From contig NZ_BAEO01000065.1 in assembly GCF_000314995.1 (NCBI RefSeq), positions 186,001 to 250,000 of the forward strand: a stretch of DNA of 64,000 nt, written 5' to 3'. The stretch is from Paraglaciecola arctica BSs20135 (lineage in GTDB: Bacteria; Pseudomonadota; Gammaproteobacteria; Enterobacterales; Alteromonadaceae). Made by a program: the position numbers and the translations under genes. Below are positions 46,054 to 57,100 of the stretch, piece by piece. The notes under the pieces were generated by a model. That model did not search any database. It had not been told where the DNA came from and worked only from the letters and a program-made list of their open reading frames with translations. Numbering within the stretch: position 1 is the stretch's first letter; every line of letters starts with the position of its first letter.

Positions 46054-47925
46054 TTACATGCTGTAACTAGCGCCCAAATAAAACGCCGGACCATTAGCTT
46101 CAAAACCAATATCATCCTGATAATCGCTATTGGTTATATTGGTCAACTGCAAAGATAATTGCCAGTTAGCATCATATTGGTACTGCACATTAGCATCAAA
46201 CCGCACATAACTATCTAAGGCCTGTTGTAGTACATCGCCAGTATATAAAGTGGTCGCATAACGTTCATCGACCCAAATAGCTTGGAAGTTATAACTCAAT
46301 ATACCTTCAGGACGATAACCTAAAGAACTACCTAAGGTCATCTTAGGGCGGCCATTTAGCGGGTTTGGCGCGTCAATATCACTGTAATTAAACTTGCCAT
46401 TAACCTGCCAGTGTTTATCCAATGATTGCCATTGCACATGACCATCTATACCACTGATATCGACACTAGCACGGTTAACGTTAGTAAACAGCTCGGCATC
46501 AAAATCAACTAAGTCACGATATTCATTATCAAAATAGTTAGCCGATGCGGTCAACTGCTGGCTTTGCCATTCAACGCCGAATTCCATAGTGACTGAGGAT
46601 TCAGGTTGCAGCTCAGGGTTACCCACTAAGGTATGGCCTAATGCAAAAAAGCTTGGCAACTTAAAACCTTCACCGCGATTAAACAAAAAGCTCAGATTAT
46701 CGGTCAACTGATAACGTGCCCCTAATTGCAGACTTTGATCCGCATCAAAGCCCTCGGCATCGTCGTGACGCACGCTGGCTTGCAGCAACAAACGCTCGAA
46801 TACAATGCCATTCATATTAAAAAAGGCACTGTCTATACGGCGATCCAAATCAAAAGTAGTGGGCAATGTAAAGCCTATTTCCAAATAACCATCGCTAACG
46901 CCCTGTTCTTTTTTTGTCTCCAAGCCAACATTTACCCACATGAGTTCTTGGTCACCAATAGTATTCACCCAAGTGGTGCTGGTGCGAGTAAAGTCAGCTT
47001 TTGCACCATTGGCTGGCACTGATGAATAAGGTTCTATTCCAGGCGATTTATAGTCATCTTCTCGGTTAAACCAAGTGCTGGATACCCTGCTGTTCCAAAG
47101 TGGCGTGACTTGCCACAACCAATTAATTGCGGCTTGCTGGTTAAGGTAGTCGCTACTGTCTAAATCATCACTTAAGGCAAACTTTGGTCCACCACTTTGC
47201 TCTGGGTAAGTGCTACTGTCACCATCAAAATAACGATAAGAAAAAGCAACTTGGTGAGTATCACTAAACCAATTTAATTTTGCCACCAGATCAGTGTTCT
47301 CAGCAGTGCTGCCTTTTAAGGGCTCTCCTGCATCTTTTTTTTGTGCTTTAAGCGCATAGCCTAAGTTGTCTACCGAGCCTGAAATCCCAGCGCCATAGGT
47401 GTAATATTCATCATTGCCGAATGTCGCAAAAGCGTTAACTTCGGTATCACTGCCAGGCTCCATGGTAATAATATGAATGACACCAGCCAGTGCATCAGAA
47501 CCGTAAATAGCGGATTGCGCACCGCGTATAATTTCAATACGTTTAATAGACTGCATATTAATGTGGTTAAGATCGACAGAACCGCCACGGCTGTTAGTCG
47601 GATCATTTAATTGCACCCCATCGACTAAAACCAAAGTGTGATTACTTTCAGCTCCGCGCATCACAATAGAGGTTAAACCACCGGGACCTCCTTGAGACTC
47701 GACCCATAGGCTCGGCATCTGACGTAAGGCATCAACCAAGCTGTGAGGACTCAAAGCTAATAAGGCGTTTCGTTCTACTACAATTGCTGATGATGTTATT
47801 TGCGCTGGTGCAACTGGGTTATAACTCCCAGTGACTATTATATTTTCAATATTTTCGTTTTCTTCGGCTTGGGCCGATGTGCTCAAAGCCAAGGCTATGG
47901 CAAATCCAAGATGGTGTAGTTTCAA
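46054..47925 (-). CDS. BtuB-like TonB-dependent receptor
   Basis: 623 residues from a TTG start with GAGG six bases upstream. Signal peptide 1-20 (FAIALALSTSAQA-EE), TonB box IENIIVTGSY, plug with PHSLVDALRQMPSLWVESQG, VMRGAESNHTLVLVDGVQLN and RGAQSAIYGSDALAGVIHI, then a barrel ending AFYLGASYSM. Length and plug match the vitamin B12/small-ligand receptor group (E. coli BtuB 614). A cobalamin riboswitch would be expected but no B12 box is visible upstream, and no btuCDF genes are adjacent, so the ligand is uncertain. Confidence 0.85.
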   Translation of the reverse strand: MKLHHLGFAIALALSTSAQAEENENIENIIVTGSYNPVAPAQITSSAIVVERNALLALSPHSLVDALRQMPSLWVESQGGPGGLTSIVMRGAESNHTLVLVDGVQLNDPTNSRGGSVDLNHINMQSIKRIEIIRGAQSAIYGSDALAGVIHIITMEPGSDTEVNAFATFGNDEYYTYGAGISGSVDNLGYALKAQKKDAGEPLKGSTAENTDLVAKLNWFSDTHQVAFSYRYFDGDSSTYPEQSGGPKFALSDDLDSSDYLNQQAAINWLWQVTPLWNSRVSSTWFNREDDYKSPGIEPYSSVPANGAKADFTRTSTTWVNTIGDQELMWVNVGLETKKEQGVSDGYLEIGFTLPTTFDLDRRIDSAFFNMNGIVFERLLLQASVRHDDAEGFDADQSLQLGARYQLTDNLSFLFNRGEGFKLPSFFALGHTLVGNPELQPESSVTMEFGVEWQSQQLTASANYFDNEYRDLVDFDAELFTNVNRASVDISGIDGHVQWQSLDKHWQVNGKFNYSDIDAPNPLNGRPKMTLGSSLGYRPEGILSYNFQAIWVDERYATTLYTGDVLQQALDSYVRFDANVQYQYDANWQLSLQLTNITNSDYQDDIGFEANGPAFYLGASYSM

Positions 47926-47950
47926 AACAAACCTCTGGTAATTAAAGGAG

Positions 47951-47999
47951 TGCCAACAAAAGCTGGCAGTAACCGAAGAAGAGCATATAGCTCTTCTTC
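47951..47999 (-). other. two hairpins in the leader of the BtuB-like receptor
   Basis: On the minus strand, GAAGAAGAGC and GCTCTTCTTC form a perfect 10-bp stem (arms 47990-47999 and 47975-47984) with a 5-base loop, then TGCCAGC-TTTT-GTTGGCA (47951-47968, one G-U). They end about 25 bp before the TTG start. They may control translation or mRNA stability. Confidence 0.5.
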
Positions 48000-48122
48000 A
48001 GAAATAGAATATATATTGTTGTAGGCCGTCATTGTTTCAGAACAAGCAAGGGTAAATAAAGCCTCAGACTGTAACAAAAGATGAAAAAAAACCTTTTAGT
48101 TTGTTGATGCTGTAGGAATCGC

Positions 48123-48139
48123 TGAGTTAGCCTAACTCA
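48123..48139. promoter_or_regulatory. 17-bp dyad between DUF1080 gene and BtuB-like gene
   Basis: TGAGTTAG-C-CTAACTCA, a perfect palindrome with a single central base, located about 200 bp upstream of the receptor start and 41 bp after the DUF1080 stop. No T-run follows, which favours a protein-binding site over a terminator. The cognate regulator is unknown. Confidence 0.4.
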
Positions 48140-48179
48140 ATCAATAATAAAAAATTAGCGATCATCATCTTAATTGTTT

Positions 48180-48944
48180 TTACAATTTTCTTAACCAAAT
48201 ATTGCGAAAGCTTACTGGGTTGCCATGATCCTGTAAACGAATGGAGTCACAACCATGGGCATTATAAACTGGCGCGCCAATCCAAGCTGTAACACCTTGA
48301 ATTTCTACATTATTTTGTACCAAGATACCGTTATGTAAGGCCGTCATTTTTGCTTTTGACTTTAGTTTTCCGGCATCATCAAATACTGGTGCGGTGTAGA
48401 TAATGTCATAACTTTGCCATTCACCCGGCGCCTTAGTGGCATTGACCAAAGGAATATGTTGTTTATACACGGCGCCAGCCTGACCGTTGGCATAAGTTTT
48501 ATTATTATAGGAGTCGAGTATTTGGATTTCGTAACGCTGTTGAAAAAAAACGCCGCTGTTATTGCGGTTTTGACCCGTTAACAATTCACCATTTTTATTC
48601 GTAATTTGGATAGGCATTTTCCATTCAATATGTAATTGCACATCACAAAAGGTCTGTTTGGTTTTAATATCACCAGTACCAGCTACCACAGTCATAGCTG
48701 AGTCTTTAAGCAACCATTTAGCCTCTCCTTCTTTAGCACTTTGCCATTGATTTAATGATTTACCATCAAACAATACCGTTGCATCCGAGGGGATATTGTT
48801 GTTATCAACAGTGACGACCTCTGGTGTAGGCTCCCAAACCTCTGTTACTTCAGCTTTTTGCCAAGGTTCCATTTCTGCTGCTGTGATTACCAATGGACAA
48901 ATTAAGCTGCCAATAAGTAACGATAATTTTAATTTAATTTGCAT
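48180..48944 (-). CDS. exported DUF1080 (3-keto-disaccharide hydrolase-type) protein
   Basis: 254 residues. Signal peptide (LSLLIGSLICPLVITA-AE, about 5-23). The concanavalin-like DUF1080 fold is seen from DATVLFDGKSLNQWQSAKEG, WKMPIQITNKNG, NNSGVFFQQRYEIQILDSYN and the ending PVSFRNIWLRKL. Family members hydrolyse 3-keto-glycosides in the periplasm, a pathway found in Bacteroidetes, Planctomycetes and some Proteobacteria. No 3-dehydrogenase is adjacent. The lipoprotein isomerase homologue at 22744 belongs to a family that often accompanies this one. Confidence 0.85.
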   Translation of the reverse strand: MQIKLKLSLLIGSLICPLVITAAEMEPWQKAEVTEVWEPTPEVVTVDNNNIPSDATVLFDGKSLNQWQSAKEGEAKWLLKDSAMTVVAGTGDIKTKQTFCDVQLHIEWKMPIQITNKNGELLTGQNRNNSGVFFQQRYEIQILDSYNNKTYANGQAGAVYKQHIPLVNATKAPGEWQSYDIIYTAPVFDDAGKLKSKAKMTALHNGILVQNNVEIQGVTAWIGAPVYNAHGCDSIRLQDHGNPVSFRNIWLRKL

Positions 48945-49260
48945 TTTTTTACCCCTTGTTGAATTGTACTGGGTTAACCCGCCTATTTAGCAACAGGCCA
49001 TTTGAATACCAAACTGACCCTTAGATACCGCGAACGCCAACCTATACTTCATAACATTAACAAAACCCTAGTTGCATAAGCGTACAGAACTAACATAAAA
49101 AAACTCGGCTAACACTGCCACTATTTCCACGCGAGTCATTTTTCTAAGGGAGACTTTTGCAAGGAAGGATCAATACATCAATGCCTCATAGGCACTGATG
49201 CTAAGCACTATTGAACTTTGCAGTAAGATTTCTATAACATCTAACAACTAAATTTTCAGT
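48945..49260. other. 316-bp gap upstream of the DUF1080 gene
   Basis: No supported open reading frame. It should hold the DUF1080 promoter (minus strand). The only structure I see is the hairpin at 49176-49200 near the prmA end. Confidence 0.5.
49176..49200 (-). terminator. possible terminator after prmA
   Basis: On the minus strand CATCAGTGCC and GGCATTGATG pair fully (one G-U) around TATGA, 61 bp after the prmA stop. The tail (TATTGATCCTTCC) is only weakly T-rich. The plus-strand form has a mismatch, which fits use in the minus-strand transcript. Confidence 0.45.
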
Positions 49261-50139
49261 CTATTTTTTAACCCCAGATACCCTAGCCCATTCACCGTCA
49301 ATGGCTATGGCTTGCATATCAAAAATATCGCTATACAAGACATTAATCTCTTCTGCCTGATTATCTAAGATACCCGACAACACCAACTTCCCACCGGGTT
49401 TACAATAAGCTGAGATAACCTGTTTTAACTCTCTTATTGGAGCAGCCAAAATATTGGCAAGTACCACATCAGCCTGAAGCTCTGGTTGATGTTCTGGAAG
49501 ATACAACTCAATTTTTTCGCCGACATCATTGCGATTAGCATTGTCTTGGCTAGCCAGTAAGGCCTGTGGATCAATATCAATGCCTACCACACGTTTAGCA
49601 CCTAATTTAAGGGCAGCAATACCCAAAATGCCTGAACCACAACCAAAATCGACAACTGTAGCTTCGGAAAGCTCTAAACCATCTAGCCATCTTAGGCACA
49701 AACTGGTCGTTGGGTGTGTGCCAGTGCCAAAGGCTAAACCAGGATCGAGCATCACATTCACTGCGTTTGGATCGGGTACATCACGCCAGCTAGGACAAAT
49801 CCATAACCGCTTGCCAAATTGCATGGGATGGAAATTTACCATCCATTCTCTTTCCCAATCTTTGTCTTCTAGTTGATCTAACTTGTGATTGAAGTTTTTG
49901 CCTAAAATTTTTGACTTGCTCAGCTGACTAATAACCCGTGACATATCGTATTGTGCGTCATATAGCCCCACTATTTGCGTATCTGGCCATAACATCACTT
50001 CACCGGGTTTAGGCTCATACATAGGTGTGTCTTTGGCATCGACAAAAGTCACTGCTTGCGCGCCATTAGCCGATAACATCTCGCCAATTTGTTCTGCGTA
50101 TTCAGCTTGGCTATTAATTTTTAGTTGGATCCAGGGCAT
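49261..50139 (-). CDS. prmA: ribosomal protein L11 methyltransferase
   Basis: 292 residues from the ATG at 50139, chosen because the family N-terminus is MPWIQLKI; an ATG at 50178 would add 13 hydrophobic residues not found in relatives. N-terminal substrate-recognition domain ([36 protein letters not shown]), SAM-binding [19 protein letters not shown] and [11 protein letters not shown]. Trimethylates L11. It lies downstream of accB-accC with a terminator between, a common gammaproteobacterial order. Confidence 0.96.
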   Translation of the reverse strand: MPWIQLKINSQAEYAEQIGEMLSANGAQAVTFVDAKDTPMYEPKPGEVMLWPDTQIVGLYDAQYDMSRVISQLSKSKILGKNFNHKLDQLEDKDWEREWMVNFHPMQFGKRLWICPSWRDVPDPNAVNVMLDPGLAFGTGTHPTTSLCLRWLDGLELSEATVVDFGCGSGILGIAALKLGAKRVVGIDIDPQALLASQDNANRNDVGEKIELYLPEHQPELQADVVLANILAAPIRELKQVISAYCKPGGKLVLSGILDNQAEEINVLYSDIFDMQAIAIDGEWARVSGVKK

Positions 50140-50210
50140 TAACAAACTCAATATTAAAAATTTTAACCAGTATACCATCGGTATTAAATTGGCGGCAGTT
50201 ATACGCAGCC

Positions 50211-50238
50211 AAAAAAAAGAGCGCTAAGCGCTCTTTTT
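50211..50238 (-). terminator. intrinsic terminator of accBC
   Basis: On the minus strand AAAAAGAGCGC, TTA, GCGCTCTTTTT followed by more T residues (eight in total). It starts 28 bp after the accC stop and ends about 70 bp before the prmA start. Confidence 0.9.
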
Positions 50239-50265
50239 ATCCATAGTTGTTATTTTAACTACGGC

Positions 50266-51615
50266 TTAATGACCACCCATACCTAGTTTTTTCTCTAGAT
50301 AGTGAATATTTGCTCCACCAGCAGCGAAGGCCTCATCTGCCATAATGCTTTTCTGCAAATCAATATTGGTTTTAATGCCACCAATAACCAATTCGTCTAA
50401 CGCATGACGCATTCGGGAAATTGCAACTTCTCTGGTCTCACCATAAGTAATCAACTTACCAATCATCGAATCGTAATATGGAGGTACTACGTAATCATTG
50501 TATATATGTGAATCCCACCTAACTCCTAAGCCACCGGGCGAATGAAACTTGGTGATCCTGCCAGGACTTGGAATAAAGGTTTTTGAATCTTCGGCATTAA
50601 TACGACATTCAATTGCATGACCTTTTACATGTACCTGATCTTGAGTGATAGACAACTTTTGTCCTGCAGCTACTCGCAGTTGCTCTTTGATTAAGTCAAT
50701 ACCGGTGATCATTTCCGATACTGGATGCTCAACCTGAATACGGGTATTCATTTCAATGAAATAAAATTCGCCATTTTCAAACAAAAACTCAAAAGTTCCT
50801 GCACCACGATAGTTAATATCAATACAAGCTTGGCAACACCTTGCGCCAATTGCTGCGCGCATTTCTGGAGTAATACCCGGCGCTGGCGCCTCTTCTACTA
50901 CTTTTTGGTGACGGCGTTGCATAGAACAGTCACGCTCACCTAAGTGAATAGCGTTACCTTGACCATCAGCCAGTATTTGAATTTCCACATGACGAGGGTT
51001 TTCAAGGAATTTTTCCATGTATACCACATCATTGTTAAATGCTGCACCGGCTTCACTTTTAGTCATGGCAATAGATGAAATAAGTTCATCTTCACTGCGT
51101 ACCACACGCATACCACGACCACCACCACCACCAGCGGCTTTCACAATAATGGGGTAACCTATTCCTTGAGCAAGTTCTTTGTTTCGCGCTTCGTTTTCAC
51201 CCAAAGGTCCATCAGATCCGGGCACACAAGGTACACCTGCTTTTTTCATAGATCTAATCGCTGAAACTTTATCACCCATTAGATTAATAGTGTCGGCGGT
51301 TGGGCCTATAAAAGTAAAACCACTTTTTTCAACGGCTTCAGCAAAGTCAGCGTTTTCGGCTAAAAATCCATAACCGGGATGAATGGCATCTGCATCAGTT
51401 ATTTCAGCAGCTGCGATTATACGAGGAATATTAAGATAACTCTCTGTAGCCGACGCTTTACCGATACAAATAGTTTCATCAGCTAACAATACATGTTTGA
51501 GTGACTCGTCGGCAGTCGAATGCACTGCCACAGTCTTAATGCCTAACTCTTTACAGGCACGCAAAATCCGCAGGGCAATTTCGCCGCGATTTGCAATAAG
51601 GACTTTTTTTAACAT
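50266..51615 (-). CDS. accC: acetyl-CoA carboxylase, biotin carboxylase subunit
   Basis: 449 residues from the ATG at 51615, exactly the E. coli length (family start [20 protein letters not shown]). Two upstream in-frame ATGs (51621, 51636) are less consistent; 51636 would overlap accB. ATP-grasp motifs [14 protein letters not shown], biotin-carboxylase signature [30 protein letters not shown]. Carboxylates biotin on AccB for fatty-acid synthesis. Co-directional with accB, 13 bp after its stop. Confidence 0.97.
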   Translation of the reverse strand: MLKKVLIANRGEIALRILRACKELGIKTVAVHSTADESLKHVLLADETICIGKASATESYLNIPRIIAAAEITDADAIHPGYGFLAENADFAEAVEKSGFTFIGPTADTINLMGDKVSAIRSMKKAGVPCVPGSDGPLGENEARNKELAQGIGYPIIVKAAGGGGGRGMRVVRSEDELISSIAMTKSEAGAAFNNDVVYMEKFLENPRHVEIQILADGQGNAIHLGERDCSMQRRHQKVVEEAPAPGITPEMRAAIGARCCQACIDINYRGAGTFEFLFENGEFYFIEMNTRIQVEHPVSEMITGIDLIKEQLRVAAGQKLSITQDQVHVKGHAIECRINAEDSKTFIPSPGRITKFHSPGGLGVRWDSHIYNDYVVPPYYDSMIGKLITYGETREVAISRMRHALDELVIGGIKTNIDLQKSIMADEAFAAGGANIHYLEKKLGMGGH

Positions 51616-51628
51616 TGGCATAGACCTT

Positions 51629-52084
51629 TTATTCAATCACAAACATAGGTTGGTCGAATTCTACAGGATCTTGATTTTCTACTAAAATTTGTTTGATAAC
51701 ACCAGATTTGTCAGACTCAATCTGATTCATCATTTTCATCGCTTCTATTATACAAAGCGTGTCGCCCACATTTACTTTTTGGCCTACTTCTACAAAAGAC
51801 TTAGCACCCGGAGAAGAAGAACGATAGAAAGTACCCACCATAGGCGAACACATAATGTGGCCACTTATCACTGGTGCAGCTTCAGCAACGGGCGCTGCTT
51901 GAGCTACAGGTGCTGCTGCGGGTGCTAATTGTGGTTGTGGTGCAAATTGCATAGGTGCAGCCATCTGTGCCGCAGTGACACCACGGTGAATACGCACCGA
52001 CTCTTCACCTTCAGTAATTTCTAACTCAGATATGCCAGACTCTTCCACTAGCTCTATCAACTTTTTGATTTTACGTATATCCAT
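51629..52084 (-). CDS. accB: acetyl-CoA carboxylase, biotin carboxyl carrier protein
   Basis: 151 residues. N-terminal [18 protein letters not shown], an Ala/Pro-rich flexible linker (about 40-75), and a biotinyl domain with the acceptor lysine in EAMKMM (Lys117). Carries carboxybiotin between AccC and the carboxyltransferase. It starts 10 bp after the aroQ stop, so aroQ-accB-accC form one operon. Confidence 0.97.
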   Translation of the reverse strand: MDIRKIKKLIELVEESGISELEITEGEESVRIHRGVTAAQMAAPMQFAPQPQLAPAAAPVAQAAPVAEAAPVISGHIMCSPMVGTFYRSSSPGAKSFVEVGQKVNVGDTLCIIEAMKMMNQIESDKSGVIKQILVENQDPVEFDQPMFVIE

Positions 52085-52094
52085 TTTTTTCTCT

Positions 52095-52535
52095 CTAATT
52101 AGTCTTAGTTAAATATTGTTTGGCCGCTGTTAAAGCGAATTCGTAACCTTGTGCGCCTAATCCACAAATTACCCCTTGGGCAATGTCGGATAGATAAGAA
52201 TGTTGTCTGAACGCTTCTCTGGCATGTACATTAGATAAATGCACTTCAATAAAAGGAATAGACACACTCAAAAGCGCGTCTCTTAATGCAATTGAGGTAT
52301 GAGTAAATGCACCGGGGTTGATGACAATAAAGTCAATTTGTTCAAAGGCATTATGGATCGCCTCAATTAACTCGTGTTCAGCATTTGACTGTACGTGAGT
52401 TAAACTCAAACCAATTGACTCAGCATAAGTGTTTAGCTGACTGACAATTTGTTGTAGATTTTGTGAGCCATAAGTTGCGGGCTCGCGTTTACCCAACATG
52501 TTCAGGTTTGGGCCATTGATGACTAATACTTTCAC
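52095..52535 (-). CDS. aroQ: 3-dehydroquinate dehydratase, type II
   Basis: 146 residues. Type II signature: [18 protein letters not shown] at the N-terminus with the catalytic tyrosine, [16 protein letters not shown] and [19 protein letters not shown] with the catalytic histidine. Third step of the shikimate pathway. First gene of the aroQ-accB-accC run, a conserved arrangement. The 230 bp upstream separates it from the divergent acpH. Confidence 0.97.
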   Translation of the reverse strand: MKVLVINGPNLNMLGKREPATYGSQNLQQIVSQLNTYAESIGLSLTHVQSNAEHELIEAIHNAFEQIDFIVINPGAFTHTSIALRDALLSVSIPFIEVHLSNVHAREAFRQHSYLSDIAQGVICGLGAQGYEFALTAAKQYLTKTN

Positions 52536-52768
52536 TGGTTCGCCATGTTAATTTGTAATCTTCCTATTTAGTGTTTTCTCATATAGAAAACAACATTTTA
52601 AAATTATTTTTCGTACAATAAACGCACAATAATTTAAATTATTCATCCATTATAGAGAGCAAATAGAAATTAGCAGCAAAATACTGGTCTTATCAGCGAA
52701 GATTGCTGCAAAGTTAACGAATTTTATGTTTTTATACTGGTGTTAATCTACCACTGTGTTGATCAAAT

Positions 52769-53359
52769 TTGAACTATATTGCGCATATTCATATTGGTGC
52801 TCATACCAAAACCAATCTCCTAGGCAATTTTTTAGGTGATTTTGTTAAAGGTAGCCAGCTAACTCATTTGCCTTTTGAACTTGAGCAAGGGATCCGCCTG
52901 CATAGAAGCGTGGATGTGTTTACCGACTCGCATCCTCTAATTATTGAAGCAAAACAATTGTTCCCTAGAGACATTCGTCGAATGGCCGGTGTAGTGCTGG
53001 ATATCTACTTTGATTATTTACTTATGAGTACCTGGGCGCAATACTCTAATACTGATTTCAATAGTATTTTTAATGAGTTTTATCTACAACTTGAGCAATT
53101 TTCGCTGCCCAAAGATCCCTACTTCAGTAAATTATCAGAACACTTAATCACCCACCAATGGTTAAATAAGTATATGAAGCTTGAAACCTGTTTACGGGCT
53201 TTCTTGAGTATTGAAAACCGTCTAAACAACAAAGTTATATTTGCTGATAAAGCACAATTATTTTTACATCAAAATAGTGAATTCCTTGAGTCTAGATTTC
53301 ATCAGTTCTATCCTGAGTGTCTTGAACATGGAATGAAGTATATTCAGTCCTACAAATAA
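52769..53359 (+). CDS. acpH: acyl carrier protein phosphodiesterase
   Basis: 196 residues from a TTG start, preferred because the family N-terminus (MNyxAHxHIxxxTxxxLLGNFLGDFVKG) begins exactly there. Further conserved residues: GIRLHRSVDVFTDSHP and GVVLDIYFDYLL, with the His/Asp metal site of this HD-like family. Removes the 4'-phosphopantetheine arm from ACP. It lies 24 bp before upp, in the same direction. Confidence 0.88.
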   Translation: MNYIAHIHIGAHTKTNLLGNFLGDFVKGSQLTHLPFELEQGIRLHRSVDVFTDSHPLIIEAKQLFPRDIRRMAGVVLDIYFDYLLMSTWAQYSNTDFNSIFNEFYLQLEQFSLPKDPYFSKLSEHLITHQWLNKYMKLETCLRAFLSIENRLNNKVIFADKAQLFLHQNSEFLESRFHQFYPECLEHGMKYIQSYK

Positions 53360-53383
53360 ACACCTTAATTGCGAGAAAAAACA

Positions 53384-54013
53384 ATGGCCGTACACGAAAT
53401 TCACCACCCCCTCATTCACCACAAAATAGGCTTAATGCGGGAACGAGGTATCAGTAGTAAAGATTTCAGAGAGTTAGCCGGTGAAGTGGGCAACCTACTA
53501 ACCTATGAGGCCACAAGAGAGCTGCAAACTGAAGATGTTGAAACCACGGCTTGGAATGGGCAAAAAATATTCATAAAAAAGATAAAAGGTAAAAAAATAA
53601 CTGTAGTACCAATTTTACGTGCAGGTTTAGGTATGTTAGACGGAGTATTGAGACTTATTCCTAATGCAAAAATTAGCGTAGTCGGATTGTATCGTGATGA
53701 AGAAACCCTGCAACCCGTAGCCTATTTTGACAAAGTAGTTAAAGATGCGTCGAAACGCACTGCGTTAATAGTTGATCCCATGTTAGCTACAGGAGGAACA
53801 CTTATCGCAACCATCGATCTACTCAAACAAAAAGGCTGTAAACAGATTATGGGACTCTTTTTGGTTGCGGCCCCGGAGGGTTTACAAGCAGTTCAAGATG
53901 CACATCCAGACGTAGAAATTTACACCGCAGCAATAGACGAAAAGCTCAATGAGAGTGGTTACATTTTACCTGGATTAGGTGATGCAGGTGACAAAATTTT
54001 TGGCACTAGATAA
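53384..54013 (+). CDS. upp: uracil phosphoribosyltransferase
   Basis: 209 residues from the ATG at 53384; a TTG at 53369 would add five residues not found in relatives. [21 protein letters not shown] split by the N-terminal helix, [17 protein letters not shown]-binding [14 protein letters not shown], and C-terminal [17 protein letters not shown]. Converts uracil and PRPP to UMP. Ribosome site GCGAGA. Monocistronic or co-transcribed with acpH. Confidence 0.97.
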   Translation: MAVHEIHHPLIHHKIGLMRERGISSKDFRELAGEVGNLLTYEATRELQTEDVETTAWNGQKIFIKKIKGKKITVVPILRAGLGMLDGVLRLIPNAKISVVGLYRDEETLQPVAYFDKVVKDASKRTALIVDPMLATGGTLIATIDLLKQKGCKQIMGLFLVAAPEGLQAVQDAHPDVEIYTAAIDEKLNESGYILPGLGDAGDKIFGTR

Positions 54014-54137
54014 ATACTGTAATAAAAGGTGTTTTCTTATAAAACCTATGGAAGCAACAGCTTAGACATTCTGAAATGAAAGGTATACTAGTGTATAAAG
54101 CAGTGTCTTTAATTTTTGTGTTTGAACGTAGATAAAT

Positions 54138-57100
54138 ATGCATCTATACAAATCGATAAATAGTCGCGATCTTGGGTCAAAGAAGTATTATCTTTTTTTT
54201 ATTCTATTATTACTGCTCATTTCATTTGTTAGTAAAAGTACGCCTTTGATCCAAGATCCAACATTTACTCGTTTATCAACAGAAAATGGTTTATCTCAAA
54301 ATACTGTCAATACACTAATACTAGATAACGAAGGCTTTTTGTGGCTTGGAACCGAAGAGGGATTAAACCGATTTGATGGCTATCAAAACCAGCATGTAAG
54401 CGGTCCAAACAACGAATTTAATGATGCGCCCATAAATTACTTGTTTCAAGATTCCAAAAGAAACCTATGGATTAGCGACTCTATCCATGGCGTTCATCAA
54501 TATGATCTTGAGAGTAATACAGCCAAGCTCGTTATTAATTTAGGTTTGAGGCGTGATAATCAACTAACCCAAATAGCCAATTACATCAATGAAGATAAAG
54601 ATGGAAATATATTGTTCTCAATGGAAGAGGGGATTTTTTCCTATTCATACGTCACCGATAAACTTACTACTGAGTATTCGTTATCAGATGAAATGATTGA
54701 TAATGGGAATTTCATCAGAACCCATCTGTTGTCACAAAACATTCTTTTTATTGGGACAGCTGATGGTTTATATGCTTCTGTAAGAGGAAGCAACAAGCAC
54801 CTATTAATTAACCATGTGCAATCTGTCACACCAACAACAGATAACTTGAATGTAAAAATGCTGTATGCCGACGACCAAGATACATTATGGATTGGAACAG
54901 TTGAGGGATTATTTAGTTTACCACTTTCACAAGTGAGGGAATTTGTACTTGGAACGCGCCCTTCTCCTGTAGCAAAACTACACTTTGAGAGTCGAAATAT
55001 ATGGGGATTAGCGAGCCTAAATAGCGACTTATTTTATATAGCGACAGATAAAGGACTATACAGCTACCAAAAAGAAAGTGAGCAGTTACAGCAGCTATTT
55101 TTACCCACTGACAGTCGAGACTTTATGGCTAGCGACGTATTAAAAGGTCTGGTCATAGACGGTAATAATAACCTTTGGATTGGCTCTGAAGATGATGGTG
55201 CGATTTACTGGTCACCGAGAACCACACTTTTTAATAACGTTTATAACACTAGGGGTGGCAGAGATGAAAAGGTTCTCAGTCACAACAATATTTGGAGTAT
55301 CCACCAGCAAGATGAAAACTCTTTATGGGTTGGCACTCGAAATGGTCTTAATTTATTTAATCTTGCAGATGGTACAACTCAAAGTTTTTTAGTATCCGAT
55401 GACGAAAAAGCGCAATATTCATCATCATCAATTAGTAATATCGAAGCAGGTAAGCTTAACCAATTATGGTTGAGTACCGCAGATGGGATTATACAATTTG
55501 ACAGTAAAACGGGTAAAACGTATCCGCTGAAGGTAAATAGTGTAGAAGATGAAGTTATTCTAAAATCAGACATTTGGGATATCATTTCTACTCCAGAAGG
55601 CGAGCTTTTATTGGTATCTGGCGCCGGGTTTTTCCGTTATTCACCAGACACTGGTAAAGTCAATAATATCGAACAGTTGTCAGTATCGATTGATTCACGC
55701 AGTTCAGTTGGCTTCATTAAAGGCGTAAAGCCAAAAACAACTCTAATCAGCGTCTATGGGCAATTATGGGAAATGGATAATACCACCACCCAAGTAACCT
55801 TGATCCATGAAACACCTTTACAGCAATTAAAAGCAGAAATTTACCCCAGTGATGTATTAATAGACGCTCATAACATTATGTGGATAACCTATCCAGGTTA
55901 TGGACTAGTGGGAATTGATGGAACAACCCATGAACAGAAATTTTTTTATAATAAACAAAACTTACTACCGAATAATTCAATTTTCGATATGCAACAAGAT
56001 TCAAAAGGCAATATTTGGTTAGGCTCTAACTCTGGGTTAATTAAATTTTCACCTCAAAACCATCAAATACAAAAATATGACCAAGAACAAGGTTTAGCCA
56101 CCAGTGAGTTTAATTCAGAAACCAGTTTAACGCTCTTAGATGGTCGTATGGTTTATGGCTCACCAAAAGGTCTTATCTTTTTTGATCCACTTAAAGTAAA
56201 TGTAAAAAAGAATAATAACATTAGAGTCGCAATTACCAATTTAATACTGGTATCTAATGATTTAGTGATGCCTTTTTCAAATCTAGACGGCCAATCAATT
56301 GAACTCACTCATGAAGATGTAGGCCTTTCCATTCATTTTTCTACCCTTGAGTTCCAAAATCAAAAAGATATCAGATATCAATATCAATTGAGTGGCAGCA
56401 ATAACTTGGTTTATCCGATTACCACACGCCCTGAAGTGATGTTCCCTAAGCTAGACCCGGGTCAATATGTTTTCTCGGTCTTGGCATTTAATCCAGAAAG
56501 CGGCACTAAGTCCAAGCCAGCTACGATTAACATCAAAGTAAATTATGCTCCTTGGGCGTCTCCAATTGCGTACACCTTTTATTCTTTGATTTGTTTAATT
56601 GCCTTGCTGTTTCTCTGGCAATACCGCCGCGCCCAAAATTTACGCTTACATAAGGCGCATCAGGATGCTATCCAAAGTAAGGACAAATTGACCCTTGCTT
56701 TAAACGCAAGTAACAGCGGAATTTGGGAGTTTCAGACTGAACAGGACATATTTTTTGTGTCTAGGTTAGGGGATGAACTCTCAAGTAAAAAAACCATGAG
56801 CTTTGAAGATCACCTTTCTCTAATTCACAATAAAGATAAAGTTCTTTACAGATCAGCATGGCATGACTTTTTAGCTGACAATAACGCTGAGCTAGACATC
56901 ACCTACAGAATGTCCACCAAAGATAAAACCTGGTTATGGTTCCGCGATGTTGGCAAAGTGGTCGAGACTAACAAAGCGGGTAAGCCACTGCTGTTAACTG
57001 GCACTTACACTAACATTACAGAAACGGTTGCCGTTCAGGAAAACCTGCGTTTGTTTGGTGAGGCTTTCAAACATACTTTAGATTGGGTCATTATCTATAA

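Noticed and set aside
47926..48179. Cobalamin riboswitch upstream of the BtuB-like gene
   Set aside because: The B12-box consensus (AGYCAGGAGACCTGCC-like) is not present on the minus strand; only simple hairpins are seen.
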